The notes: generated from the sequence alone by a model not told the origin. Positions 39,128-48,575 are shown, numbered from the stretch's first letter. The stretch is 64,000 bases of DNA from Caldicellulosiruptor morganii (GCF_026810225.1 NZ_CP113865.1:411001-475000); one strand, 5' to 3'. A program made the numbers and translations.

Positions 39128-40522
39128 ATGCCATTTGTGACTCTTGATTGTGATAAGTGCATTGAAGAAAGGGGAAAACACACATATATCACTGATAAGA
39201 AAAATCCTGTGATACCTGTATGCAACGTCAGGACAGTGCCAGGTGATATGACAGAGCGCGGGTGTGCATTTGCAGGGGCAAGAGGTGTTGTTGGAGGACC
39301 TGTTAAAGATGTAATTCAGATAGTCCATGGTCCAGTTGGCTGTGCTTACTATACATGGTCATCTCGAAGACATCTTTCTGACAGTGAGTTTCACAGAAAA
39401 TACTGCTTTTCAACAGATATGCAGGAAAAGGACATTGTCTTTGGAGGGGAAAAGAAGCTTTACAACGCCATAATCGAAGCAAACCAGGAATTTCCTGAGG
39501 CAAAAGCAGTGTTCATCTACGCAACATGCCCTACTGCCCTGATTGGCGATGACTTGGAAGCAGTTGCTAAAAAAGCTTCAAAAGCAATTGGAAAGCCGGT
39601 TATTGCCTTCAACTCACCAGGATTTTGTGGTGTTAGCCAATCCAAAGGACATCACATAGCAAACCACACAATATTTGAAAAGATTATTGGGACAAAAGAA
39701 CTTGAAGACCCAACACCTTATGATGTGAACATTATTGGTGAGTACAATATAGATGGAGATTACTGGGTGCTTGAGAAGCTATTTACTAAAATAGGACTTA
39801 GAATTATCACAGCATTTACCGGCAATGCTTCATATGACAATCTTTGCAAGATGCACCATGCAAAACTCAACATTGTACATTGTCAAAGGTCAGCAACATA
39901 TATAGCAAGGCTGATGAAGGAAAAGTATGGAACACCGTTTATTCGTGTCACACTTTTCGGGATAACAGAGACAATCAACTCACTTCGTGAAATTGGCGAA
40001 TTTTTCGGGATACAAAAGAGGGTTGAAGAGGTCATTGAAGAAGAGCTCGAGTCAATCATGCCAAGGCTTGAGTTTTTCAGAGAAAAGCTACGAGGAAAAC
40101 GCGCAATGATCTATGTTGGAGCACCACGAGTCTGGCACTGGATACCGCTTATGCGCGATTTGGGAATTGAAGTTGTGGCTTGTGCTACCACATTTGGGCA
40201 TGAGGATGACTATGAAAAGATAAACGCAAGGGCAGACGATGGTGTGCTTGTCATAGACAATCCCAACGAGCTTGAGCTTGAAGAGGTAATCCAAAAATAC
40301 AAACCTGATATATTCCTCACTGGTCTTAAAGAGAAATACCTTGCGCACAAGCTGGGTGTGCCGTCCCTCAATTCACATTCGTACGAGAATGGGCCATATG
40401 TAGCTTTTGAAGGACTTGTAAACTTTGCAAGAGACCTTTACAAATCATTATACGCACCTGTTTGGAATTTTGTAGGAGAGAGGTGGAGTGCAAAATGGCA
40501 ACCAAACTGGCTAACCCTTTAA
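39128..40522 (+). CDS. nifD: nitrogenase alpha subunit
   Basis: The 464-residue subunit carries the cofactor. The P-cluster cysteines are in TERGCAFAGARG, HGPVGCAYYTW and YATCPTALIGDD. The cofactor cysteine is in NIVHCQRSATYI and the histidine in LNSHSYENGPY. SQSKGHHIAN keeps the glutamine and histidine near the active site. APRVWHWIP replaces the GGLRPRH segment of classical MoFe proteins. No delta-subunit gene is present, which argues against a classical V or Fe-only enzyme. It overlaps nifK by 28 bases. Confidence 0.95.
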   Translation: MPFVTLDCDKCIEERGKHTYITDKKNPVIPVCNVRTVPGDMTERGCAFAGARGVVGGPVKDVIQIVHGPVGCAYYTWSSRRHLSDSEFHRKYCFSTDMQEKDIVFGGEKKLYNAIIEANQEFPEAKAVFIYATCPTALIGDDLEAVAKKASKAIGKPVIAFNSPGFCGVSQSKGHHIANHTIFEKIIGTKELEDPTPYDVNIIGEYNIDGDYWVLEKLFTKIGLRIITAFTGNASYDNLCKMHHAKLNIVHCQRSATYIARLMKEKYGTPFIRVTLFGITETINSLREIGEFFGIQKRVEEVIEEELESIMPRLEFFREKLRGKRAMIYVGAPRVWHWIPLMRDLGIEVVACATTFGHEDDYEKINARADDGVLVIDNPNELELEEVIQKYKPDIFLTGLKEKYLAHKLGVPSLNSHSYENGPYVAFEGLVNFARDLYKSLYAPVWNFVGERWSAKWQPNWLTL

Positions 40523-41874
40523 TCTCAAAGGCAAACAGGCATGTGACAATTAACCCGCCAAAGATGTGCCAGCCAATTGGTGCAATGTACGCAACCCTTG
40601 GTATAGACAAAGCAGTTCCGCTTGTCCAGGGTTCACAAGGCTGCTGCACTTATGTGCGATACCAGTTCAACAGACATTTTAAAGAGCCGGTTAACATTGC
40701 AGTGACATCATTCCATGAGGATGCGGCGGTCTTTGGCGGGCGCTGCAACCTCATAGAAGGTATCAGAAACCTTGTTTTGAGATACTCACCAACAGTAATT
40801 GGTGTAATTACCACATGTTCGAGCGAGACAATAGGCGATGACATTGAAGCGTTTATCAAAGAGGCGTACAAAAAGCTTTCTGAGGAGCTAAATAGCGAGG
40901 CGGCAAAGGGTGTATATATTGTGCCCATTCACACACCAAGCTATGCAGGAACACATGTAAAAGGGTATGACACAGCAACCATCTCATATGTAAGGTACTT
41001 TGCAAAGAAAAAAGAGGAAAATGGCAAAGCATATATAATCCCTGGCATGATAAACCCCGGCGACATTGAGGAGATAAAACACATATTGAACCTGATGAAG
41101 ATTGAGTATTCAGTTCTATTTGATATCTCAAAGACTCTAAACTCGCCTCTTATGCCGCCCAAGCCTCTCTACCCTGAAGGTGGTACACCTTATTCAGAGC
41201 TTGAAGACAGTGCAAACGGCAAGGTAGTAATCTCCCTTTGTCCACATGCCGGAGGCTCCGCTGCCAAGTATTTAGAAAGCGAATTTGGTGTAAAGAGCAT
41301 CTTAGGCCCGTTCCCTGTTGGTGTTGCTAATACTGACAGGTTCATTGAAAATCTCTCACAAGTATATGGGGTTGAAATACCCTATGAACTAAAAGTTGAA
41401 AGAGGACTTTTATTAGATGCCATGGCAGATACATGCCAGTACACAATGATGAAGAAGGCAGCTGTGTTTGGCGACCCTGACATTGTGATTGGTGTCACAA
41501 GATTTTTGTGTGAGCTTGGAATGGATGTCAAGGTGGTTGAGACTGCAACCCCAAGCCCAACATTCACAGATGAGATAAAAACTATATTTGATGAGTACAA
41601 CATAGAAGGTGAGATTCTTGTTGACAGCGACCTTTACGAGTTTGAGTACTTGGCGAAAGAGGCAGGGGTTGATGTTGTGCTTGGAAATTCAAAAGGTGTT
41701 GAAGTTACCAAATCAATAAAATGTCCACTTGTCAGAATAGGTTTTCCTGTATACGACAGAGTAGGGTATTTTAGGTACGGAATTACAGGGTACAGAGGCA
41801 GTATATGGCTTTTGGATTTGATTGTCAATACCATCTTAGATTATTCGTATCCGCATGATAAGCTACATCAGTAA
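40495..41874 (+). CDS. nifK: nitrogenase beta subunit
   Basis: The 459-residue subunit is of the short kind without the N-terminal extension of Azotobacter NifK. P-cluster cysteines are in PPKMCQPIGAMYATLG, QGSQGCCTYVRYQFNRHF and ITTCSSETIGDD. The ATG at 40495 lies inside the end of nifD with a ggagagaggtgg site before it, so translation is coupled. Confidence 0.95.
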   Translation: MATKLANPLISKANRHVTINPPKMCQPIGAMYATLGIDKAVPLVQGSQGCCTYVRYQFNRHFKEPVNIAVTSFHEDAAVFGGRCNLIEGIRNLVLRYSPTVIGVITTCSSETIGDDIEAFIKEAYKKLSEELNSEAAKGVYIVPIHTPSYAGTHVKGYDTATISYVRYFAKKKEENGKAYIIPGMINPGDIEEIKHILNLMKIEYSVLFDISKTLNSPLMPPKPLYPEGGTPYSELEDSANGKVVISLCPHAGGSAAKYLESEFGVKSILGPFPVGVANTDRFIENLSQVYGVEIPYELKVERGLLLDAMADTCQYTMMKKAAVFGDPDIVIGVTRFLCELGMDVKVVETATPSPTFTDEIKTIFDEYNIEGEILVDSDLYEFEYLAKEAGVDVVLGNSKGVEVTKSIKCPLVRIGFPVYDRVGYFRYGITGYRGSIWLLDLIVNTILDYSYPHDKLHQ

Positions 41875-41910
41875 AGTTTTTGATTTTTGTATATGAAAGC
41901 GGTGAGATTT

Positions 41911-43200
41911 ATGAATGTTCAAAATCTTTTGCAGCAAAGAGCACAGCATATAACCAAAGATGGAATTCCTGAGTGTCAAAGACCTACAATCCCAGGGATT
42001 ATGTCCCAGCGCGCATGTACCTATTACGGTGCGCGCTGGGTACTTGCCCCAATTAAAAATTCTCTTCATCTTGTTCATGCACCGGCTGACTGTGCATTTT
42101 ACGGTCAGAATGTCAGGAGGAAAAACTACATGATCCTCTCAACAGACCTTATAGAAAAGGACATCATATTTGGTGCATCAAGGAAATTAGAAGAGAGCAT
42201 AGTTGAGGCAGACAAAATCTTTGATAGCTACGACCTTATATTTGTTTACGCAACATGCACAGCTTCGCAAATTGGCGAGGACATTGAATGGTCAATTAAA
42301 AGGGTGAAAGACAGGGTTAACAAAATTCTAATCCCAGTTGTTGTTCCTGGGTTTTCGGGGTATTCACAAGCAGATGGGCATCACATCGCACAAAGATCAA
42401 TTGCAAACTATATACTCAAAAATTTCAAAAAGACAGGTGAAATTGAAAATTCTGTTAATATCATTGGCGAGTACAATGTAGCAGGAGAGAGCCAAGTTAT
42501 AAAAAGGCTTTTAGAAAAAATGGGGATAAATGTAATTTGCACCTACACAGGCGATTGTAGTCTTTCTCTGATGGAAAAAAGCGTAAATGCAAAGCTAAAT
42601 CTTTTGCTTTGTAAAAGCTCTGGACTTTTGCTTGCACAGTTTATGAAAGAGAGATTTTCAATACCGTATATGGAGGTCTCTTTCTATGGTATTGAAAACA
42701 CCATAGCCTCAATTAAAAAGATAGCAAAATTTTTCGGAAAAGAAAAGGCTACTGAAATTATTGCAGAAGAAGAGTTTTCAAAGATAAAACACAAGATACA
42801 GTTTTTCAAAAGCAAATTGCAAAGCAAAAAAGCACTTGTGCTTTTAGGAGGGTCGCGCATAGGTTTTATGACAAATGCTTTCAAAGAAGCAGGGCTTTCT
42901 ATCTTGGTGTGCGGAAGCCAGTTTGGATGTTCAAACGACTACCAAACTGCACGCTGCGTGCTTCCTGACAGCATCTTGGTGGACGATTTTAACTGTGCAG
43001 AGGTTGAAGAGATAATATTAAGGTTTTCGCCCGACCTTTTCATTGGTGGAACAAGAGAGTGGTACCTTTCACATAAGTTTGGCGTGCCGTTTTTGGTTCT
43101 GCCTCAAGAGACAAAGCCGTATGCCTGTTTTGAAGGTTTTTTGCATTTGCTTGTTGACATATACAAAGAAGTCTTTGCACCTGTTTGGAGGCTGATTTGA
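41911..43200 (+). CDS. nifE: cofactor scaffold subunit NifE
   Basis: This nitrogenase-like protein of about 429 residues resembles nifD products but lacks the cofactor histidine context, as expected for the NifE scaffold on which the cofactor matures. Cysteine segments are SQRACTYYGARW, HAPADCAFYGQNVRRK and YATCTASQIGED. The ATG at 41911 (MNVQNLLQQRAQ) is likely; an ATG at 41893 is possible. A nifN gene, whose product is the normal partner, does not follow; nifB begins one base after the stop. Confidence 0.88.
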   Translation: MNVQNLLQQRAQHITKDGIPECQRPTIPGIMSQRACTYYGARWVLAPIKNSLHLVHAPADCAFYGQNVRRKNYMILSTDLIEKDIIFGASRKLEESIVEADKIFDSYDLIFVYATCTASQIGEDIEWSIKRVKDRVNKILIPVVVPGFSGYSQADGHHIAQRSIANYILKNFKKTGEIENSVNIIGEYNVAGESQVIKRLLEKMGINVICTYTGDCSLSLMEKSVNAKLNLLLCKSSGLLLAQFMKERFSIPYMEVSFYGIENTIASIKKIAKFFGKEKATEIIAEEEFSKIKHKIQFFKSKLQSKKALVLLGGSRIGFMTNAFKEAGLSILVCGSQFGCSNDYQTARCVLPDSILVDDFNCAEVEEIILRFSPDLFIGGTREWYLSHKFGVPFLVLPQETKPYACFEGFLHLLVDIYKEVFAPVWRLI

Positions 43201-43201
43201 G

Positions 43202-44005
43202 ATGGAAAATAGAAACTATGGTCATCCATGCTTTGGAAAAGATGCAGCAAGCAAGATTGGGAGAATACATCTTCCTGTTGCAAAAGCGTGTAATATAAAA
43301 TGTAACTATTGTGATAGAAACATCTCATGCATGAACGAAAACCACCCCGGTGCCTGCCTTGAGGTTTTGACACCCGAGCAGGCGTTAGAAAGATACAAAA
43401 TGTATGCATCATTTGACAGCAGGCTAAAGATTGTTGGAATCTCAGGGCCTGGCGACCCACTTTTTAACCACCAGACTTTTAAAACCTTTGAGCTCATAAA
43501 AAGCTATGATAAAGACGCTATATTTTGTATCAGCACAAACGGGCTTTTGCTCGAAGACAGAATTGAAGATCTTTTGAAAAGCAATGTGAGGTTTGTAACC
43601 GTGACTGTCAACGCAGTAAACTTTGAGGTGGCAAAAGAGATTTATGAGTTTGCCCTGTACGATGGGGTTTTGTACTTTGGCGAGGATGCAGCAAAACTTT
43701 TGGTTGAAAAACAGCAAAAGGGCATAGAAAAGGCGTGCAAAGCAGGACTTGTTGTAAAGGTAAACACTGTCTTGATTCCTGACATCAACCAGGACCATAT
43801 AGAAGAGATTGCAAAGACAGTAAAAGCACTTGGTGCTAAGATTATGAACATCATGCCATTGCGGCCGTATGCCAAGTTTTCGCATCTAAAAAGGCCGTCT
43901 TGCGATACCGTAAATAGAATCAGAAAAAGGTGTGAGAGTATCATCAGCCAGATTAGCCATTGTAACCAGTGTAGGTCTGATGCGATTGGTATGCTTATGA
44001 TATGA
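43202..44005 (+). CDS. nifB: nitrogenase cofactor radical SAM enzyme NifB
   Basis: The enzyme makes NifB-co, the 8Fe-9S-C precursor, using S-adenosylmethionine. The 267-residue protein has CNIKCNYCD (C30, C34, C37) and the early GHPCFGKDAA, then GISGPGDPLFN and NIMPLRPYAKF. The late CNQCRSDAIGML supplies further cysteines. It lacks the C-terminal NifX-like domain that many NifB proteins carry; a separate NifX-like gene follows. Confidence 0.95.
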   Translation: MENRNYGHPCFGKDAASKIGRIHLPVAKACNIKCNYCDRNISCMNENHPGACLEVLTPEQALERYKMYASFDSRLKIVGISGPGDPLFNHQTFKTFELIKSYDKDAIFCISTNGLLLEDRIEDLLKSNVRFVTVTVNAVNFEVAKEIYEFALYDGVLYFGEDAAKLLVEKQQKGIEKACKAGLVVKVNTVLIPDINQDHIEEIAKTVKALGAKIMNIMPLRPYAKFSHLKRPSCDTVNRIRKRCESIISQISHCNQCRSDAIGMLMI

Positions 44006-44030
44006 AAAAATTTTGGTGGTGGGATAAAAG

Positions 44031-44363
44031 ATGAAAAGAAAAAGGGTTGCAATTGCCACCAGTGATGGAAAGCTTGTGAACAGACACTTTGGTAATAGTG
44101 ATAACTTTTTGATTGTTGATTTGTTTGACGATGGCAGCTGCGATCTAATCTGTGTTAGAGAGTTTGAAGACGATACGAATGAAACTTGTAGCAATGAACA
44201 GAGGATGGAAAAGAGAGTTGAGATGCTAAAAGACTGTGATGTGATAATAGCAAACAAAATTGGACTTTGTGCCCTGGAAAAGCTTTCTGACAAGATTGTT
44301 TTAGAAAGGCATGGGCTTGTGAAAGATGCTATCAAAGAGGTTTTGGATCTTTTTATGACTTAA
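44031..44363 (+). CDS. NifX/NafY-type cofactor-binding protein
   Basis: The 110-residue protein is a lone dinitrogenase iron-molybdenum cofactor biosynthesis domain. It opens KRKRVAIATSDGKLVNRHFGNSDNFLIVDL and has CDVIIANKIGLCALEKL, both typical. It may carry NifB-co or a later intermediate between NifB and the NifE scaffold, which would matter more if NifN is absent. It follows nifB by 25 bases. Confidence 0.85.
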   Translation: MKRKRVAIATSDGKLVNRHFGNSDNFLIVDLFDDGSCDLICVREFEDDTNETCSNEQRMEKRVEMLKDCDVIIANKIGLCALEKLSDKIVLERHGLVKDAIKEVLDLFMT

Positions 44364-44405
44364 AAAAGTGGGGATTTATTTAAGAAAGAAAAAGGAGAGA
44401 AAAGA

Positions 44406-45212
44406 ATGACAAATAGGTCAAAGTGGGTAAAATCAGTTTTAATTTCAATTTTTGTAGTAGCTGTACTTGTGGCAGTTTTATTTTGTACCTATTCTCAATT
44501 TGCCTTCTCAAAGACTACCAAAGCACAAAACTCCAAAAATAATAAGCTTGTTCTTTTTGTTCCAAATACTTTAGAAACGGTTGTAGAAAAAATAGCTGAC
44601 CAGTTTGAAAAAGAGAAAAATTGCAAGATTGAAATGAATGTTGCAGGCACTCATGTACTTGTGACGCAGCTCAAAAGCGGTGCTTCTTGTGATATATTCT
44701 TTTCTGCAGACAAAAGATACATTGATGAAATAAAAGAAAAGAGGTATATAAATAGTTACTTGACATTTGCTAAAACTACTCTTGCTATTGTCAGCTCATC
44801 AAAAAAGGTGAAAAGCTTTGAGGATATATCTAAAAAAGGTATAAAACTTTGCATAGCAGATCCTGTTTCACCAATTGGTATGTGGACGCAGAAATTTCTA
44901 AGCAAAGTAAAAAACGAAAGTCCTACTCTGTACAAAAAGATTTCACAAAATGTCATCTCACAAGAGTTTCAGATTACGGATGTTATACAAAAAGTCAAGG
45001 CTATGCAGGCTGACGCAGGTGTTGTTTATCTCACAGATGCCAAAAATTCAAAACTGGGTATTGTTCCTATTCCTGATAAGTACAATGTTCAGGTTTATCA
45101 TTATGTTGGAGTGCTCAAAACATCTGAGAAAAATAAGCTTGCAAAGGAGTTTATAGAGTTTTTAAGTTCAAAGAAAGTCAAAGCTATTTTAAAGTCAGCA
45201 GGGTATGAATAG
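44406..45212 (+). CDS. modA: molybdate-binding protein ModA
   Basis: The 268-residue periplasmic-type binding protein has an N-terminal membrane anchor or signal (about residues 9-30) and no lipobox cysteine. Family features are LVLFVPNTLETVVEKIADQFE, LKSGASCDIFFSADKRYID, IADPVSPIGMW and DAGVVYLTDA. The nif context supports molybdate rather than tungstate, though the sequence cannot decide. Start follows aaaggagaga. Confidence 0.85.
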   Translation: MTNRSKWVKSVLISIFVVAVLVAVLFCTYSQFAFSKTTKAQNSKNNKLVLFVPNTLETVVEKIADQFEKEKNCKIEMNVAGTHVLVTQLKSGASCDIFFSADKRYIDEIKEKRYINSYLTFAKTTLAIVSSSKKVKSFEDISKKGIKLCIADPVSPIGMWTQKFLSKVKNESPTLYKKISQNVISQEFQITDVIQKVKAMQADAGVVYLTDAKNSKLGIVPIPDKYNVQVYHYVGVLKTSEKNKLAKEFIEFLSSKKVKAILKSAGYE

Positions 45213-45259
45213 CAAAGAGGAGCAGGTAAGTTTTTCTAAAGAAAGCGTGTGAGCTTATT

Positions 45260-46024
45260 ATGAAAAAGGTATTTATTCTTTCGATTCCGTTTTTAATTTT
45301 TTTGTTTTTGCCTTTTTTAAATTTACTTTTTGTTGTACCATACTCAAAACTTTTTAATATGATAACAAAAAAGGAGACCGTCACAGCATTTGGACTTTCT
45401 TTTTTTACCGCGAGTATCTGCTGTATTTTGGCATTTTTAATAGGCACACCTTTTGCATACCTTCTTGCCAGCATCAAAAGAAGAATCCACCTTCTTGAGC
45501 TGATAATAGACCTTCCAAACGTCCTGCCACCAATCTTGATGGGAGTACTTTTGCTTCTTTTGTACGGCAAAGTTGGGTTTATAGGGAGAATACTTGACAG
45601 AGCTTCTCTTCAGATACCTTTTACCACCTTTGCAGTCATACTTGCTCAGCTTTTTGTCAGTATTGGATACTATTTGAAGGTTGCATACTCTTCGTTTTTG
45701 GCCATAGACAAACAGCTAAAAGAAGAAGGCTTTATCTTAGGGCTTGACGAGCTTGGAATTATGTGGCATGTGTACTTGCCAGTTGCCAGAAAAGGGCTTG
45801 TGATTGGCATACTTGGTACATTTTCAAGGGCGCTTGGTGAGTTTGGTGCAACAGTTGTCTTTGCAGGGAATGTCTTTGGAAAAACTCAAACAATCTCACT
45901 TTACTTGTATAAATTATATGTGCAAAATCAGGAGGAAACTTATTCTGTGAGTTTTGTGATGATAATAATTTCATATTTAATTCTTTACCTAACTAAGAAA
46001 CTTTTGAACAATGTGGACTATTGA
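45260..46024 (+). CDS. modB: molybdate ABC permease ModB
   Basis: The 254-residue permease has about six membrane segments and the EAA-like loop EEGFILGLDELGIMWHVYLPVARKG, then GTFSRALGEFGATVVFAGN, a ModB/CysT hallmark. No modC ATPase gene is found here; the next gene is nifV-like and overlaps its end only if the earlier start is used. The ATPase must come from elsewhere. Confidence 0.88.
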   Translation: MKKVFILSIPFLIFLFLPFLNLLFVVPYSKLFNMITKKETVTAFGLSFFTASICCILAFLIGTPFAYLLASIKRRIHLLELIIDLPNVLPPILMGVLLLLLYGKVGFIGRILDRASLQIPFTTFAVILAQLFVSIGYYLKVAYSSFLAIDKQLKEEGFILGLDELGIMWHVYLPVARKGLVIGILGTFSRALGEFGATVVFAGNVFGKTQTISLYLYKLYVQNQEETYSVSFVMIIISYLILYLTKKLLNNVDY

Positions 46025-46061
46025 AAATCTTGACTATAAAACTATTCAAGGTGTGAGAAAA

Positions 46062-47057
46062 ATGGTAGGTGCAGTAAAAAAGATTTTTCAAGATTTTGAA
46101 AAAGGCGCTCCAAACTACTTTAAAGAAATATTTCCTTATGAGAGTATTCCAAAGGTGATTTTTGATGGAGTTTCAGTTCCCGTAAATATTCCGTCAAAAC
46201 TATATGTAACAGATAGCACATTTAGAGAGGGTCAACAGGCTATTTCATATATAGGAAAGGAAAATGTAGCAAAGATTTTCGAATATCTTCACTACATTGA
46301 CAATGGTACTGGAACTATAAAGTACTCAGAATTTTTCCTTTATACAAACTATCACAAACAGTGTGTTCAAGAGTGTTTGAAAAAAAGCTTCGAATTTCCA
46401 AAGGTAGTTGGATGGGTAAGAAGTAAAAAAGAGGAACTAAAACTTGCAAAAGAGTTTGGGCTTGATGAAATTGGGATTTTAATGTCGTGCTCAGACTATC
46501 ACATCTACAAAAAGTTTCAAAAAACACGGTCAGAAATTGCAGCCCAGTACATCAATATGATACAAGAAGCCTTTTCACTTGGCATCACTCCACGGGTTCA
46601 TCTTGAAGACATCACAAGATCAGATATTGAAAATTTTGTCATTCCACTCATTTTGGCAATTGAAGAGATAGCAAAAAAGTGTGACAAAAAGGTGTACTTT
46701 AAACTGTGTGACACTTTGGGCTTTGGTGTGCCATATGAATATGCAAGCTTACCACGAAGCGTTCCTAAACTGATTCATACAATTTCAAAAAGCACCAATA
46801 TACCACCAGAGAGGCTTGAGTGGCATGGTCACAACGATTTTTACAAAGCTCAGAGCAATGCAGTCTGTGCGTGGTTATACGGTGCTTCAATGGTAAACTG
46901 CACTATCAGAGGAGTGGGTGAGAGAACTGGCATTGCAGCTTTGGAGATTGCAATCTTGGACCTTGTCCAGATAAAAGATGAAAATCCACCAAACCTAAAT
47001 TTTGGGGTTTTAAATGAACTTTTGGAGTTTACTTCGAGGTTTGAGGTTATGAAGTAA
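46062..47057 (+). CDS. homocitrate-synthase-like protein, short Re-citrate synthase paralog
   Basis: The 331-residue protein is clearly related to the 32.8 kb enzyme: EIFPYESIPKV, DSTFREGQQAISY, ILMSCSDYHIYKKF, LPRSVPKLIHTI, LEWHGHNDFYKAQ and GERTGIAALE all have counterparts there. It stops where the barrel ends and lacks the last 120 residues, including the NATRAGIHADG segment. Its position at the end of the nif cluster suggests it supplies homocitrate for the cofactor, a nifV role. I prefer the ATG at 46062, preceded by aaggtgtgag; 46011 lacks a good site. Loss of function is the alternative. Confidence 0.75.
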   Translation: MVGAVKKIFQDFEKGAPNYFKEIFPYESIPKVIFDGVSVPVNIPSKLYVTDSTFREGQQAISYIGKENVAKIFEYLHYIDNGTGTIKYSEFFLYTNYHKQCVQECLKKSFEFPKVVGWVRSKKEELKLAKEFGLDEIGILMSCSDYHIYKKFQKTRSEIAAQYINMIQEAFSLGITPRVHLEDITRSDIENFVIPLILAIEEIAKKCDKKVYFKLCDTLGFGVPYEYASLPRSVPKLIHTISKSTNIPPERLEWHGHNDFYKAQSNAVCAWLYGASMVNCTIRGVGERTGIAALEIAILDLVQIKDENPPNLNFGVLNELLEFTSRFEVMK

Positions 47058-47085
47058 GCTTCATTTTTCTTGTCTAAAATGGAAT

Positions 47086-47107
47086 ATTGCCATCAAATAG
47101 TGGCAAT
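47086..47107 (+). promoter_or_regulatory. inverted repeat before the mqsRA-like pair
   Basis: ATTGCCA (47086-47092) and TGGCAAT (47101-47107) flank eight bases, 21 bases before the toxin start and overlapping its promoter region (tataat 47121-47126 region). It is a likely binding site for the antitoxin. Confidence 0.5.
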
Positions 47108-47127
47108 AATAAAATTTATGTGATATA

Positions 47128-47529
47128 ATGAAAATGCAAAGTGTTTTTAGAGTTGCCCGAAAGAAGGCGATTGAGATTGAAAAGCTAAAAGAAGAGATTA
47201 TCAAAAGTTATCTACTCGAAATTAAAAAACTAATAGTAGCAGGAAAATGGGGTTTTGTTAAAAGAGAGAAAAACATAAAATTCTTAAAAGAATGGGGTTT
47301 GCTAATAGACGATGTCAAGGACATACTGTTAGACCTTCAGCCAGGAGATTACGTCCAAGGACCAGAACAAGACCATCTTGATAATAAAGAAGGTGACATT
47401 TGGATTTTCAAAAACAGCAGATACTTGGATGTTTGTATATACATAAAACTAAGGTACAATCCACCAGAAGAAGTGGTGTGCATTTCTTTTCATGAGGATG
47501 AACCTCAAGAAGGGGGTGAAAAAGAATGA
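47128..47529 (+). CDS. MqsR-family toxin
   Basis: The 133-residue protein has the MqsR pattern: VKDILLDLQPGDYVQGPEQD, GDIWIFKNSRYLDVCIYIKL and VVCISFHEDEP. MqsR toxins are mRNA interferases. The gene overlaps the next start by four bases (ATGA), the usual toxin-antitoxin arrangement. An ATG two codons later is also possible. Confidence 0.75.
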   Translation: MKMQSVFRVARKKAIEIEKLKEEIIKSYLLEIKKLIVAGKWGFVKREKNIKFLKEWGLLIDDVKDILLDLQPGDYVQGPEQDHLDNKEGDIWIFKNSRYLDVCIYIKLRYNPPEEVVCISFHEDEPQEGGEKE

Positions 47530-48551
47530 TGAATAGGGCATATTGTCCACAGTGCAAAAAGCATGTTGAAATTAAAGTTGTAAAAAATCTAATTAAAGAA
47601 TATAAAGGTGTACAAGTCAATGTTGAAGAATATGTTCCACATTGCAGTGAGTGCAATACTGAGTTGTTTGTGCCAGACATCGAAAACGAAAATCTAAAAA
47701 GGCTCTATCAACGTTATAGAGAGTTGGCAGGTTTGATTACCCCTGAAGAAATCCAGAAGGTAAGAGAAAAATATGGACTTTCTCAAAGGGAGCTGGGGCA
47801 GATACTTGGTTGGGGCAAGATGACAATAAACAGGTATGAAAGAGGAGCTTTGCCTTCTAAATCACACAGTGATGTTCTGAAGCTGATTTTAACATCTGAA
47901 GAGTTTTTCAAAGAAAAGGTGGAAGAAGCGTTTAAATCAAGGAGAATAACTGAAAGAACATATCAAAAAACAAGGGAGAAAATCAAAGACTCTGTTGCTG
48001 AATTGAAGAAAAGAATCATCTCTGCAGCACTTGAACACCCAGAAGATATCTACAATGGCTTCAGAAGGTTTGACTTTGAAAAGCTGGAGAACTTGATAAG
48101 TTACATTGCTGAAAAAGTTGAAAATCTATATTTGAGCAGTCTTAATAAGTTTTTGTGGTATATTGATTTTATGCACTTTAAACGTTGTTTACGTTCAATA
48201 ACTGGCTTAAGATACATCAAATATGCTTATGGGCCAGTGATTGAAAATTTTGCATACAAAGAAATAGCAGCATACCCAAGTGATAAATACACTGTTGAAG
48301 AATATGAGACTCCTGATGGGGCAATCCAAACAAAGATTAAGAGCAAAGGCAACTACGACCTATCAGTATTTACCCCAGAAGAATTGCAGACAATTAATAT
48401 GGTCATTGATACATTGAAAGACAAAACATGCAGTGCTATTTCAGAGCTGTCTCACCAGGAAGTTGGATGGAAGCAAACCCCGTTGCGTGAACTAATCTCA
48501 TATGAGTACGCAAAGTCAGTGAATTTAGACAGCCAGGTAGTGCAGAAATAG
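47526..48551 (+). CDS. MqsA-type antitoxin with Panacea domain
   Basis: The 341-residue protein has an N-terminal zinc finger (cysteines 7, 10, 40 and 43), an XRE helix-turn-helix (about 78-115, GLSQRELGQILGWGKMTINRYERG region) and a C-terminal DUF4065/Panacea-type domain (about 195-320, with FLWYIDFMHFKR and YGPVIENF). The first two parts match MqsA; the Panacea part is a known neutralising module of varied antitoxins. It should bind the inverted repeat upstream. The whole pair is flanked by a 10-base direct repeat. Confidence 0.8.
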   Translation: MMNRAYCPQCKKHVEIKVVKNLIKEYKGVQVNVEEYVPHCSECNTELFVPDIENENLKRLYQRYRELAGLITPEEIQKVREKYGLSQRELGQILGWGKMTINRYERGALPSKSHSDVLKLILTSEEFFKEKVEEAFKSRRITERTYQKTREKIKDSVAELKKRIISAALEHPEDIYNGFRRFDFEKLENLISYIAEKVENLYLSSLNKFLWYIDFMHFKRCLRSITGLRYIKYAYGPVIENFAYKEIAAYPSDKYTVEEYETPDGAIQTKIKSKGNYDLSVFTPEELQTINMVIDTLKDKTCSAISELSHQEVGWKQTPLRELISYEYAKSVNLDSQVVQK

Positions 48552-48575
48552 CATAATCCCTGTCTAAAATATATA

